DNA of 64,000 nucleotides from CAVZOY01 sp963777095 (GCA_963777095.1 CAVZOY010000006.1:372001-436000), one strand, 5' to 3'; shown: positions 45,168 to 55,643, counted from the first letter of the stretch. The notes: generated by a model not told the origin, from the letters alone. Program-made: numbers and translations.

Positions 45168-46426
45168 TGGTCAGCCGCGTCGACCCGAGCGAGGGCGCCG
45201 TCTACCCGGTCGGCCTGCGGCTGCTCGGCCGCCGGGTCGTGGTGGTCGGCGGCGGCCAGGTGGCGCACCGCCGGGTGGCCGGGCTGCTCGAGGCGCGGGC
45301 CGACATCACGGTGGTCAGCCCGCACGTGACCCCGGCGCTCGAGGCGCTGGTCGCCCCGGGCTCGGTCACCTGGCTCCCCCGGCGCTACGAGGCCGGCGAC
45401 CTGGCCGGCGCCTGGTACGCGGTGGCCGCGACCGACGACCCCTCGGTCAACGCTGCGGTGGCCGAGGAGGCCGAGCGCGAGCGGATCTTCTGCGCCCGCG
45501 CCGACGACCGCGCCGCCTCCAGCGTGTGGACCCCGGCCGTCGGGCGGCAGGGCGACATCGTCGTCGGGGTGCACGGCGGCGGCGATCCTCAGCGGGCGGT
45601 CGGCGTCCGCGACGCCGTGGTCGCGGGGCTGACCGACGGCAGCATCCGCGACCACGCCGCCCGTCCGGAGAACGCGGTGCGCCGCGGCAGCGTGGTGCTG
45701 GTCGGCGGCGGACCGGGCGACCCGGGGCTGATCACCGTCCGCGGTCAGCAGGCGGTGGCGCAGGCCGACGTCGTCCTCGCCGACCACCTCGCGCCGCAGT
45801 CGCTGCTGGCCGAGCTGCCGCCCGAGGTGGAGGTCATCGACGCCTCCAAGCTGCCGCGCGGCCGGTACATGGCCCAGGAGCAGATCAACGCGCTGCTCGT
45901 CGAGCACGCGCGGGCCGGGCGGCGGGTGGTGCGGCTCAAGGGCGGCGACCCGTTCGTGTTCGGCCGCGGCATGGAGGAGCTCCAGGCCTGCGTGGCGGCC
46001 GGCGTGCCGGTCGAGGTGGTCCCGGGCATCACCAGCGCGATCGCCGTGCCGGCGCTGGCCGGCGTCCCGGTGACGCATCGAGGGCTCACCCACGAGTTCG
46101 TCGTCGTCTCGGGGCACCTGCCGCCCGGCCATCCGGACTCGCTCGTCGACTGGCCGGCGCTCGGCCGGCTGCGCGGCACGGTGGTCGTGCTGATGGGCGT
46201 GGACACCGCCGGCGCCATCGCCGCGGCGCTGATGGAGCACGGCCGCGACCCGGCCACACCCGTGGCGGTGATCAGCGACGGCTCGATCGCGACGCAGCGC
46301 CGCGTGCGGACGACCCTGGGCTCGCTGGCCGACACCATGGCCGCCGAGGGCGTGCGGCCGCCGGCGGTCTGGGTGGTCGGCGAGGTCGTGGACGTCGCCG
46401 CCGACCTGCCCCCGCGGACGGTCTGA
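45167..46426 (+). CDS. cobA: Siroheme synthase-type fusion: precorrin-2 dehydrogenase plus uroporphyrinogen-III C-methyltransferase
   Basis: The N-terminal half (1-165) is a CysG-N NAD-binding domain (RRVVVVGGGQVAHRRVAGL, WYAVAATDDPSVNAAVAEEA). The C-terminal half (about 168-419) is a SUMT with VLVGGGPGDPGLITVRG, LKGGDPFVFGRGMEEL, VVPGITSAIAVPALAGVPVT and VVVLMGV. It makes precorrin-2 from uroporphyrinogen III and may also run on to sirohydrochlorin. The 1-base overlap (TGATG) with cobT closes the riboswitch operon. M. tuberculosis has the same chelatase-cobO-cobB-cysG order without the inserted transporter genes (established knowledge, from memory). Confidence 0.93.
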   Translation: MVSRVDPSEGAVYPVGLRLLGRRVVVVGGGQVAHRRVAGLLEARADITVVSPHVTPALEALVAPGSVTWLPRRYEAGDLAGAWYAVAATDDPSVNAAVAEEAERERIFCARADDRAASSVWTPAVGRQGDIVVGVHGGGDPQRAVGVRDAVVAGLTDGSIRDHAARPENAVRRGSVVLVGGGPGDPGLITVRGQQAVAQADVVLADHLAPQSLLAELPPEVEVIDASKLPRGRYMAQEQINALLVEHARAGRRVVRLKGGDPFVFGRGMEELQACVAAGVPVEVVPGITSAIAVPALAGVPVTHRGLTHEFVVVSGHLPPGHPDSLVDWPALGRLRGTVVVLMGVDTAGAIAAALMEHGRDPATPVAVISDGSIATQRRVRTTLGSLADTMAAEGVRPPAVWVVGEVVDVAADLPPRTV

Positions 46427-46446
46427 CCGACCCGGGCGGAAACACC

Positions 46447-46476
46447 GTGGACCCTCCCGCGCGCCGGGCCTAGGGT
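46447..46476 (+). promoter_or_regulatory. Candidate promoter of the ABC exporter
   Basis: GTGGAC (46447-46452) and TAGGGT (46471-46476), 18 bp apart, sit between cobA and the ABC ATPase in the direction of transcription. Confidence 0.3.
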
Positions 46477-46498
46477 CGGCTCGCGCGAGCGAGAGGCG

Positions 46499-47428
46499 GT
46501 GCCGGTGGACGACGCCCAGCAGGCCGTGGTCGAGGTGCGCGACCTGCAGATGACGTACGGCACGCACGAGGTCCTCACCGGCGTCGACTTCGACGTCCGG
46601 GCCGGCGAGGTGGTGTGCCTGCTCGGCCCGAACGGCGCCGGCAAGACCACCACCATCGAGATCCTCGAGGGCTTCCGGCTGCGGTCGGCCGGCTCGGTGC
46701 GGGTGCTCGGCGTGGATCCCGCCGACGCCGACGAGGAGTGGCGGGCCCGCGTCGGCGTCGTCCTCCAGTCGTGGCGCGACCATCCCCGCTGGACGCCGCG
46801 ACGGCTGCTCAACCAGCTGTCCGGTTACTTCGCCCCCTACTCGACCCCCGAGCGCAGCCGCCCCTACGACGTCGAACGACTGCTGGCGACCGTGGGGCTG
46901 ACCGAGCACGCCGACCAGAAGATCGCCACGCTCTCCGGTGGCCAGCGCCGGCGGCTGGACGTCGCCGTCGGCATCGTCGGCCGCCCCGAGCTGCTCTTCC
47001 TCGACGAGCCGACCGCCGGGTTCGACCCGCAGGCCCGCCGCGACTTCCACGCGCTGGTGCTGCGGCTGCGCGAGCTGGAGGGGACGACGATCCTGCTGAC
47101 CACGCACGACCTCGGCGAGGCCGAGCGGCTCGCCGACCGCATCCTGATCCTCGCCGCCGGCCGGATCGTCGCCGACGGCAGCGCGGCGGAGCTCACCCGG
47201 CAGGTGGCCGGCACCAGCGAGGTGCGCTGGGAGGTCGACGGGCAGCGGTTCAGCGAGCCGACCGAGGACGCCGTGGCGTTCGTCCGCCGCCTGTTCGAGC
47301 GGAACGGCGAGGCGATCACCGACCTCGAGGTCCGCCGCTCCAGCCTGGAGGACACCTATCTCGCCTTGGTCGCCCGGTTCGAGGCCGGCGACCGGGAAGT
47401 GGCCGACCTCGCGGAGGTGCTCCGGTGA
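46499..47428 (+). CDS. ABC transporter ATP-binding protein, DrrA-like
   Basis: This 309-residue ATPase has Walker A GPNGAGKTTT, signature LSGGQRRRLDVAVGIVG, Walker B LLFLDEPTAGFD and a switch His in TTHDLGEAERLADRI. The roughly 80-residue C-terminal extension, with VRRSSLEDTYLALVARFEAG, is the DrrA-type tail of drug and lipid exporters. GTG 46499 and GTG 46505 are both possible; the second is better spaced from GAGAGG. It overlaps the permease by 4 bp. Confidence 0.88.
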   Translation: MPVDDAQQAVVEVRDLQMTYGTHEVLTGVDFDVRAGEVVCLLGPNGAGKTTTIEILEGFRLRSAGSVRVLGVDPADADEEWRARVGVVLQSWRDHPRWTPRRLLNQLSGYFAPYSTPERSRPYDVERLLATVGLTEHADQKIATLSGGQRRRLDVAVGIVGRPELLFLDEPTAGFDPQARRDFHALVLRLRELEGTTILLTTHDLGEAERLADRILILAAGRIVADGSAAELTRQVAGTSEVRWEVDGQRFSEPTEDAVAFVRRLFERNGEAITDLEVRRSSLEDTYLALVARFEAGDREVADLAEVLR

Positions 47429-48279
47429 ACCCCGGCAGGCACGCGATCCGGCTCGGCGTCCGCCGCGGGTGGACCGAGTTCGTGCAGAGCGTGCGCAGCA
47501 GCCAGGACCAGGGCTTCTGGGTGTTCATGGGCGTCGTGTCGCTGGCCTACCTGTGGTTCACCCGCAACAACGAGGTCGAGGGCACCTCGCTGTCGTACCC
47601 GACCGTGGCGATGCCCAGCCTGCTCGGTGCGCTGCTCGCCTTCGGCGTCGTGATCGGCCCCGCCTACGCGCTCGCGATGGAGCGGGAGGACGGCACGCTG
47701 CTGCGGCACAAGGCGATCCCGCACGGCATCCAGGGGTACGTGACCGGCCAGCTGGTGCTGCATTCGCTCGGCCTGGTGCCGCTGCTGACGGTGCTGCTCC
47801 TGCCCAGCTTCCTGCTCTTCGACGACCTGATGAGCAACGGCCTGGCCGGCTGGCTCACGGTGCTGTGGGTCCTGCTGCTCGGGCTGCTCGCCATGCTGCC
47901 GCTGGGGATGATCCTCGGCGCCGTCGTCCCCGGCACCCAGAAGGTGGGCACGTGGGGGATGCTGCCGGTCATCGCGATCACCGCGATCTCGGGGATCTTC
48001 TACCCGGTCCAGGCCCTGTGGGGCTGGGTCCAGGTCATCGCGCAGGTCTTCCCGGTCTACTGGATCGGGCTGGGCATGCGCTCGGCCTTCCTCCCGCCCG
48101 AGGCCGCCACGATCGAGATCGGCGGCTCGTTCCGCACCGGCTGGACCGTGCTCGTCCTCGCCGCCTGGGCGGTGGTCGGCCTGACCCTCGCGCCCCGCGT
48201 GCTCCGCCGCATGGCCCGGCGGACGTCGGGGTCGCAGGTGCAGGCCGCGCGCGACGCCGCGCTGCAATGGGTGCGATGA
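47425..48279 (+). CDS. ABC transporter permease, ABC-2 type
   Basis: This 284-residue membrane protein has six segments between residues about 30 and 270: VFMGVVSLAYLWF, LLGALLAFGVVIGPAYALAM, LPLLTVLLLPSFLLF and others. The ABC-2 type block REDGTLLRHKAIP follows the second. It pairs with the ATPase just upstream. An efflux function is likely and the substrate is unknown. The stop is 1 bp from the convergent dioxygenase stop. Confidence 0.85.
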   Translation: MNPGRHAIRLGVRRGWTEFVQSVRSSQDQGFWVFMGVVSLAYLWFTRNNEVEGTSLSYPTVAMPSLLGALLAFGVVIGPAYALAMEREDGTLLRHKAIPHGIQGYVTGQLVLHSLGLVPLLTVLLLPSFLLFDDLMSNGLAGWLTVLWVLLLGLLAMLPLGMILGAVVPGTQKVGTWGMLPVIAITAISGIFYPVQALWGWVQVIAQVFPVYWIGLGMRSAFLPPEAATIEIGGSFRTGWTVLVLAAWAVVGLTLAPRVLRRMARRTSGSQVQAARDAALQWVR

Positions 48280-48280
48280 C

Positions 48281-49132
48281 TCAGATGTTCGCGCCGTCCG
48301 CGGGTGGGCCGTCGGGCAGCGGAGCGGCGAACCCGCCGCCCCCGGGCGGCGGCGGGGTCATGCCCACCGAGTACGCCGTCATCGACAGCGAGCCGTAGGC
48401 GTAGCCGTCGACCAGGACGTCCACGGGTGCGCTGGTCGCCCCGGCCACCCCGGCGACGTACAGCAGCGGCAGGAAGTGGTCCGGCGTCGGGACGGCGAGG
48501 TCGAAGTCGCGGTGCCCGTCGAGCTTTCCGACCTCGGTGGGGTCGGTCAGCATCATCTCCTTGGCCTCGCCGTCGAAGCGCTGCGCCCAGTCGAAGCCGG
48601 CATCGGGCATCGCCCGGCTGACGCCCCCCAGGTTGTGGACGACGTTGCCGCTGCCGATCACCAGCACGCCGTCCTCCCGCAGCGGAGCGAGCGCGGCCCC
48701 GAGCTGCAGGTGGTAGTCGAACGACTTGAGCGCGTTGATCGACAGCTGGACGACGGGGATGTCGGCGTCGGGGAAGGCGTGCATGAGCACCGACCACGTG
48801 CCGTGGTCGATGCCCCAGCTGTCGAGGTCGGCGCCGACCCAGGCCGGGTGGACGATGTCGGCGATCTCCTCGTACAGCGACGGCAGCCCCGGAGGCCGGT
48901 AGTCGACGTCGAAGAGCTCCTGCGGGAAGCCGAAGAAGTCGTGGATCGTGCGGGGCCGCGGCATGGCGGTCACCGCGGTGGCGTGCACGTACCAGTGCGC
49001 CGAGACGACGAGGATCGCCCGTGGCCGCGGCACCGACCGCCCGAACGCGCGCCAGGCCTCGGTGTAGCGGTTCTTCTCCAGCGCGTTCATCGGGTTGCCG
49101 TGGCCGAAGAACGCGGCGGGCATGACGGTCAT
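48281..49132 (-). CDS. DODA-type extradiol ring-opening dioxygenase family protein
   Basis: This 283-residue LigB/YgiD relative has metal-ligand histidines in AFFGHGNPMNAL and LVVSAHWYVHATA. The catalytic-region His is in VIGSGNVVHNLGG, with the family blocks GIDHGTWSVLMHAFPDADIP and PTPDHFLPLLYVAGV. Relatives open 4,5-DOPA or similar catechols with non-heme iron or zinc. ATG 49132 (MTVMPAAFF) follows GGGGGAGG. It is co-directional with soxR upstream. Confidence 0.85.
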   Translation of the reverse strand: MTVMPAAFFGHGNPMNALEKNRYTEAWRAFGRSVPRPRAILVVSAHWYVHATAVTAMPRPRTIHDFFGFPQELFDVDYRPPGLPSLYEEIADIVHPAWVGADLDSWGIDHGTWSVLMHAFPDADIPVVQLSINALKSFDYHLQLGAALAPLREDGVLVIGSGNVVHNLGGVSRAMPDAGFDWAQRFDGEAKEMMLTDPTEVGKLDGHRDFDLAVPTPDHFLPLLYVAGVAGATSAPVDVLVDGYAYGSLSMTAYSVGMTPPPPGGGGFAAPLPDGPPADGANI

Positions 49133-49184
49133 GCGACCTCCCCCGGGGACGGTGCCTGCTCCGGCGATCATGCCCCAGGCGGCG

Positions 49185-49653
49185 TCACCGCGCGTTCGAC
49201 GTCGGTGGCACCCGCCGCAGCGTCGGGGGCAGCCAGCGGGCGCCCGCGCCCTCCTCGGCCGCGACGTCCTGCGGGTTCTGCAGCCGGCACCGCGTGAGCG
49301 ACAGGCAGCCGCAGCCGATGCAGGACGTCAGCCCGTCCCGCAGCCGCTCGAGGGCCGCGATCTGCTCGTCGAGCCGGTCGCGCCAGCCCGCGGGACAGCC
49401 GCGCCCAGTCGCGCGCCGTGGGCGGCCGTCCCTCCGGCAGCGTGGCCAGCGCCTCGCGGATCTCGGTCAGCGAGAGCCCGACGTTCTGGGCGGCCCGCAC
49501 GAACGCCAGCCGCCGCAGCACGCTGCGCGGGTACCGCCGCGCGCCGCCGGGCGAGCGGGTCGCACTGACCAGCCCCTGCTCCTCGTAGTAGCGCAGCGCC
49601 GAGGGGGCGACGCCCGAACGCGCCGCCACCTGCCCGATCGTCAGTTCGTCCAT
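49185..49653 (-). CDS. soxR: Redox-sensitive transcriptional activator SoxR (one frame break)
   Basis: This MerR-family [2Fe-2S] sensor responds to redox-cycling compounds. The N-terminal HTH reads LTIGQVAARSGVAPSALRYY and RRLAFVRAAQNVGLSLTEIR. After one extra base near 49395-49405 the dimerisation helix and the cluster follow: SCIGCGCLSLTRCRLQNPQD supplies the four SoxR cysteines (C-x2-C-x-C-x5-C). The corrected protein has about 155 residues and ends at TGA 49185-49187. A perfect SoxR box lies 8 bp upstream of its start. Confidence 0.9.
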
Positions 49654-49660
49654 GCCCTTG

Positions 49661-49680
49661 ACCTCAAGTCGACTTGAGGT
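49661..49680. promoter_or_regulatory. SoxR box, perfect palindrome ACCTCAAGTCGACTTGAGGT
   Basis: This 20-bp perfect palindrome contains the CCTCAAG...CTTGAGG half-sites of the established SoxR consensus with the correct 4-bp centre. It sits between the divergent soxR (start 49653) and SDR (start 49695) genes, so both are probably controlled by it. Confidence 0.9.
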
Positions 49681-49694
49681 CCGAGGGTAGACCC

Positions 49695-50443
49695 ATGACT
49701 CCTCCCACCGCACTGATCACCGGGGCATCGGCGGGACTCGGCCGCGCCCTGGCCACCGAGCTCTCCGGCCGCGGCTGGCGGCTCGTCGTCGACGCCCGCG
49801 ACGCCGCCCGTCTCGCCGACGCCGTCGCCGCGCTGCCCCGCCCCGACCTCGTCACCGCCGTCCCCGGCGACGTCGCCGACCCGGCACACCGCGCCGAGCT
49901 GGCCGCGGCCGCGGGCGACCGGCTCGACCTGCTGGTCAACAACGCCTCCGACCTGGGGCCCACCCCGCTGCCGCCGCTCGCGGAGCTGCCGCCCGCGCAG
50001 CTCCAGCGGGTGCTCGCGGTCAACGTGGTGGCACCGCTCGCCCTCATCCAGCTGGTGCTCCCGGCGCTGCGGGCGGCCGGCGGCACCGTGCTGGACGTCA
50101 GCTCGGACGCCGCCGTCGAGGCATACGAGGGCTGGGGCGGCTACGGCGCCAGCAAGGCCGCGCTCGACCAGCTGTCCGCCGTGCTCGCCGTGGAGGAGCC
50201 GGAGCTGCGGGTGCACGCCGTCGACCCCGGCGACATGGACACCGCCATGCACCGCGCCGCCGACCCCGAGGCGACCGGACTGCCGTCACCCGACACCGTC
50301 GTCCCGGCGCTGCTGCGGCTGGTCGACGAGCGGCCGCCGAGCGGGCGCTATCGGGTGGCCTTCCTGCAGGGTCCCGCCGCGAGCCTGCGAGTGGTGGGGG
50401 GCAGGGAGGTCCTTCACTCCTTCCCGCGGAGGCGGCCCGGTGA
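49695..50443 (+). CDS. SDR-family oxidoreductase (tail frame-shifted, overlapped by dispersed repeat)
   Basis: The Rossmann head is TALITGASAGLGRALA (TGASAGLG at 9-16). It is followed by LLVNNASDLG and the catalytic GYGASKAALDQL with Tyr-x3-Lys. VHAVDPGDMDTAMH and PPSGRYRV end the conserved part near 50356. In its own frame the gene then runs through queA to 51494 without stop. In the frame two bases on, it would end at TGA 50441-50443, overlapping queA as GTGA. I take that as the natural end with one indel around 50345-50365. The repeat at 50364 supplies the last 25 codons. It is probably SoxR-regulated. Confidence 0.75.
50364..50413 (+). repeat. 50-bp dispersed repeat, copy A
   Basis: 46 of 50 positions match the minus strand of 24066-24017. 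It begins CTGCAGG, continues CCCGCCGCGAGC and TGCGAGTGGTGGGGGGCAG, and ends GGTCCT. It lies over the last codons of the SDR gene, 27 bp before queA. Confidence 0.75.
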
Positions 50444-51469
50444 CGATGACGTTCGCGCTGCCCCGCGAGGCCGAGGCGCCGTCCCCGCCCGAGTGGCGGG
50501 GACTGGCCCGCGACGAGGTGCGGCTGATGGCGGTCGCACCCGGCGGGGTCGCCCACCACCGCTTCCGGGAGCTCCCGGCGCTGCTGTCCCCCGGCGACCT
50601 CGTCGTCGTCAACACCTCGGCGACGCTGCCCGCGCGGGTCGAGGCGCGCCGGGCGGACGGCGCGGTGGTGCCGCTGCACGTGTCGACGCAGCTCGACGAC
50701 GGCGACTGGGTGGTCGAGCTCCGCCGTCCCGACAACACCGGCCCCGACCTCGGCGCCGAGCCGGGCACGGTGCTGGCCCTGCCCGGCGGCGTGCGGCTGC
50801 GGCTGCTCGAGGGCCATCCCGATCCGGCCCGGCCGTCGCGGCTGTGGCGGGCACGGCCGACGCCGTCGCTGACGATCGGCGCCTACCTGCCGGCGCACGG
50901 CCGGCCGATCGGCTACGGCTACCTGGCGGGCGACTTCCCGCTGGCCGACCGGCAGAACGTGTGGGCGACCGAGCCCGGCAGCGCCGAGATGGCCAGCGCC
51001 GGCCGGCCGTTCAGCGCCGACGTGGTCGTGCGGCTCGTGGCGCGCGGCGTCGTCATGGCCCCGCTGGTGCTGCACACCGGAGTGTCCAGTCCCGAACTGC
51101 ACGAGCCGCCGTACCCGGAGTGGTTCGCCGTGCCGCCGGCGACCGCGCGGCTGGTGGAGTCGACGCGCGCGGCCGGCGGCCGGGTGGTCGCGGTGGGCAC
51201 GACCGTCACGCGGGCGCTCGAGTCGGCGGCCGGGGACGACGGCGTCGTCCGCACCTCGAGCGGCTGGACGTCGCTGGTCCTGACCCCCGACCGGCCCGCG
51301 CGGGTCGTTTCCGGACTGGTCACCGGACTGCACGCGCCGGAGGCCAGCCACCTGCAGCTGCTCGAGGCCGTGGCCGGGGCGTCGCTGGTCGCCCGGGCGT
51401 ACGCGGCGGCCGTCAGCCGAGCGCTACCTCTGGCACGAGTTCGGGGACTCGATGGTGTTCCTGCCGTGA
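50440..51469 (+). CDS. queA: S-adenosylmethionine:tRNA ribosyltransferase-isomerase-like QueA (one frame break)
   Basis: QueA adds the epoxycyclopentanediol moiety to 7-deazaguanine-modified tRNA. The protein has RFRELPALLSPGDLVVVNTS (a standard QueA block), LARPSRLWRARP-like sequence, YGYLAGDFPLADRQNVWATE, VVMAPLVLHTGVSSPELHEP, RVVAVGTTVTRALESAA and GLHAPEASHLQLLEA. An extra C near 51417 shifts the last 16 residues. The natural tail WHEFGDSMVFLP ends at TGA 51467-51469. GTG 50440 follows GGAGG. Other queuosine genes are not in the window. Confidence 0.87.
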
Positions 51470-51507
51470 GCTCGTGCTCTGCCCACCCCTGTAGGCAGAG
51501 CACGAGC
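51470..51507. repeat. 38-nt palindromic hairpin element, copy 2
   Basis: This hairpin has arms GCTCGTGCTCTGCC and GGCAGAGCACGAGC around a 10-nt loop, directly after the queA stop and before the convergent VOC stop at 51518. It aligns end to end with 22086-22123, with six substitutions. Two of the substituted pairs are compensatory (T-A to C-G at 4/35, A-T to C-G at 14/25). It may act as a bidirectional terminator. Confidence 0.7.
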
Positions 51508-51517
51508 TGCCGGAGAG

Positions 51518-51940
51518 CTACTGGGCGGCCGGCACCCCGGCGATGTTGACCAGCCAGTTGATGCCGAAGCGGTCGGCGCACATCCCGAAGGTGTCGCCCC
51601 ACGGCGCCTTCTCGAGGGGCATGGTCACGCTGCCGCCCTCGATCAATCCGTCCCAGTAGCGGCGGAGGGTCGCCTCGTCGTCGCCGCTGAGCGACACGCT
51701 GATCTGAGAGCCCTCGCTGAACGGCATGCCGGGCGGCGAGTCGGACGCCATCAGTACCAGTCCATCCGCGGCCTCGAGCTGAGCGTGCATGACCTTGTCG
51801 GCCTGGCCCGGGTCGTCGGACATGCCCGACGCCCCGTACGTGTCGATGGCCAGTTCCCCTCCGAAGACGGACTTGTAGAACTCCATCGCCTGCCGGGCGT
51901 CGTCGCGGAAGCTGAGGTAGGGGTTGAGTCGAACGGTCAC
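51518..51940 (-). CDS. VOC-family protein, PhnB-like
   Basis: This 140-residue PhnB/3-demethylubiquinone-methyltransferase-like VOC protein reads VRLNPYLSFRDDARQAMEFY, KSVFGGELAI, KVMHAQLEAADGLVLMASD and WGDTFGMCADRFGINWLVNI, the usual C-terminal block. It is a cytosolic protein of unknown substrate. GTG 51940 follows GAGGAGG with good spacing. Confidence 0.85.
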   Translation of the reverse strand: MTVRLNPYLSFRDDARQAMEFYKSVFGGELAIDTYGASGMSDDPGQADKVMHAQLEAADGLVLMASDSPPGMPFSEGSQISVSLSGDDEATLRRYWDGLIEGGSVTMPLEKAPWGDTFGMCADRFGINWLVNIAGVPAAQ

Positions 51941-52130
51941 TGGTTCCTCCTCGTGAGTTGCGCATGCGCCTCGGGAGTCAGACTGCACCCGGCGCCGGAA
52001 CTCATCGAGGGTCTGCTGCACGGAGGTTGCACCCGGAGGACGGCGCGACAGGCTGGGCAATACGGTGTGAGCCGAGCCACGGGTACGTGCCGCACCGCGT
52101 CGCCGTCGACGCCGAGCCGGGAGGTAGCGC

Positions 52131-54083
<1,953 letters not shown>

Positions 54084-54177
54084 ACCCGTGCGGCGCCGAT
54101 CCCGGGGGTAGGGCACGATTCATCCACCCGCCCACCACACCCTTTGACCTGCACCGCCTCCCGACAGGAGATCTGCC

Positions 54178-54693
54178 GTGGCCACCTCTGCGTCCGTCGG
54201 CAGGACGACGACCACCACGACCGTCGTCCCCGCCGCGACCGCCGAGCCCTCTCTCGGCACGCTCGTGCAGAGCGCGATGGCCGACGTCTCCACGCTGATC
54301 CGCAGCGAGGTCGAGCTGGCCAAGGCCGAGGTCGGCACGTCGGCGAAGAAGGCAGGCATCGGCGCGGGCGCGTTCGGCGGCGCCGCCGTCGTCCTGGCCT
54401 TCTCCGGCTTCTTCTTCGGCATCGCCCTGGCCGAGTTCCTGACCTGGCTCGGGCTGATCCGCTGGATCTCCTACCTGATCGTCTGGTTCCTCCTCGTCCT
54501 GCTCGCCGGCATCGCCGCGCTGGTCGGCAGGCGGATCATCAAGAAGATCGAGAAGCCCGAGCGCACCATCGAGACCCTGCAGGACCTGCCCGACGTGCTT
54601 CATCGCGAACAGCCCGGTGCCCGCCGCCGCGAGGTGCCCACGGTGAGCAACGGGCGGGTCGAGCTGCGGGGCAACAGCAGCTACAAGGTCTGA
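54178..54693 (+). CDS. Phage-holin-family-like membrane protein (Hol-X type)
   Basis: This 171-residue protein has an amphipathic SLGTLVQSAMADVSTLIRSE helix, then two adjacent membrane segments (about 68-92 and 100-122: GIGAGAFGGAAVVLAFSGFF and ISYLIVWFLLVLLAGIAALV), and a charged tail. The pattern matches PF07332, widespread in actinobacteria outside phages. It has no lysis neighbours, so a holin role is doubtful. The GTG start lies at 54178 behind AGGAG. Confidence 0.83.
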   Translation: MATSASVGRTTTTTTVVPAATAEPSLGTLVQSAMADVSTLIRSEVELAKAEVGTSAKKAGIGAGAFGGAAVVLAFSGFFFGIALAEFLTWLGLIRWISYLIVWFLLVLLAGIAALVGRRIIKKIEKPERTIETLQDLPDVLHREQPGARRREVPTVSNGRVELRGNSSYKV

Positions 54694-54709
54694 GCGACGG
54701 GGAGTTCTC

Positions 54710-55633
54710 ATCGCCCCCGCTGACGACCGTCCGGACGCCACCAGCGTCCTGCTGCCCGGGCCCTGGACGCACCGCGACATCAGCGCCAACGGCGTCCGCC
54801 TGCACGCCGCCGAGGCGGGCACGGGACCGCTCGTGCTCCTGCTGCACGGCTTCCCTCAGTTCTGGTGGACCTGGCGCGCCCAGCTGACCGCGCTCGCCGA
54901 GGCGGGCTTCCGGGCCGTGGCCATCGATCTGCGTGGCTACGGCGCCAGCGACAAGCCACCGCGGGGCTACGACCTGCCGAGTCTGTCCGCCGACGTCGCC
55001 GCGCTGGTCCGGGCGCTCGGTGAGCGCGAGGCCGTCGTCGTCGGCCACGACTGGGGTGGCCTGCTGGCCTGGACGACGGCGGTGCTGCACCCGCGCACCG
55101 TCCGGCGGCTGGTCGTCGTCTCGATGGCGCACCCGCGGCAGCTGCGAGCCGGGATCGCCGATGCGAGCCAGCGGCGGGCACTGAGGTACGCACTGCCGTT
55201 CCAGTTGCCGCGCGTCCCGGAGCGCCGGCTGACCCGCGTCGACGACGACCCGGTGGCCGAGCTCCTGCGCAACTGGTCCGGGCCGGACTGGCAGCACACC
55301 GCCGACTTCGCCGAGGCGGTCGACCGTTACCGGTCGGCGGCGCGTATCCCGCAAGCCGCCTTCAGCGCGATGGAGTACTACCGCTGGGCGGGCCGCTCGC
55401 AGCTGCGCCCCGACGGCCTGCGCTTCGCGCGCCGCATGGCCGCCCCGGTCAGCGCGCCCACCCTGCAGCTGCACGGCGAACTCGACCCGTACGTGCTGAC
55501 CACCACGGCCCAGGGCTCGGGCCGGTACGTGGCCGGCGCCTTCGAGTGGCGCGAGCTGCCCGGCAAGGGCCACTTCCTGCCCGAGGAGGCGCCCGACGAG
55601 GTCAGCCGCGCCATCGCCGCGTGGGCAAAGTGA
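54710..55633 (+). CDS. Alpha/beta hydrolase, epoxide-hydrolase (EphE)-like
   Basis: This alpha/beta hydrolase has oxyanion motif LLHGFPQFWWTWRAQL, nucleophile elbow GHDWGGLLAW with Asp as nucleophile (typical of epoxide hydrolases), and the catalytic His in PGKGHFLPEEAP. The conserved N-terminus WTHRDISANGVRLHAAEAG lies upstream of the first usable GTG (54833). The only well-placed start is ATC 54710, 5 nt behind GGGGAG. A non-standard start or a base error there is implied; 54833 would truncate 41 residues of fold. Syntenic with Rv3670 (ephE). Confidence 0.85.
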   Translation: MAPADDRPDATSVLLPGPWTHRDISANGVRLHAAEAGTGPLVLLLHGFPQFWWTWRAQLTALAEAGFRAVAIDLRGYGASDKPPRGYDLPSLSADVAALVRALGEREAVVVGHDWGGLLAWTTAVLHPRTVRRLVVVSMAHPRQLRAGIADASQRRALRYALPFQLPRVPERRLTRVDDDPVAELLRNWSGPDWQHTADFAEAVDRYRSAARIPQAAFSAMEYYRWAGRSQLRPDGLRFARRMAAPVSAPTLQLHGELDPYVLTTTAQGSGRYVAGAFEWRELPGKGHFLPEEAPDEVSRAIAAWAK

Positions 55634-55643
55634 CGTGCTGGAA

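Noticed and set aside
49674..51494. An apparent SDR-QueA fusion protein
   Set aside because: After the SDR motifs the frame is a shadow of queA, which has its own start, ribosome site and frame. The missing stop is better explained by one indel near 50350.
54178..54693. Prophage remnant because of the holin-like protein
   Set aside because: No endolysin, structural or integrase genes are near. The gene belongs to a conserved chromosomal block.
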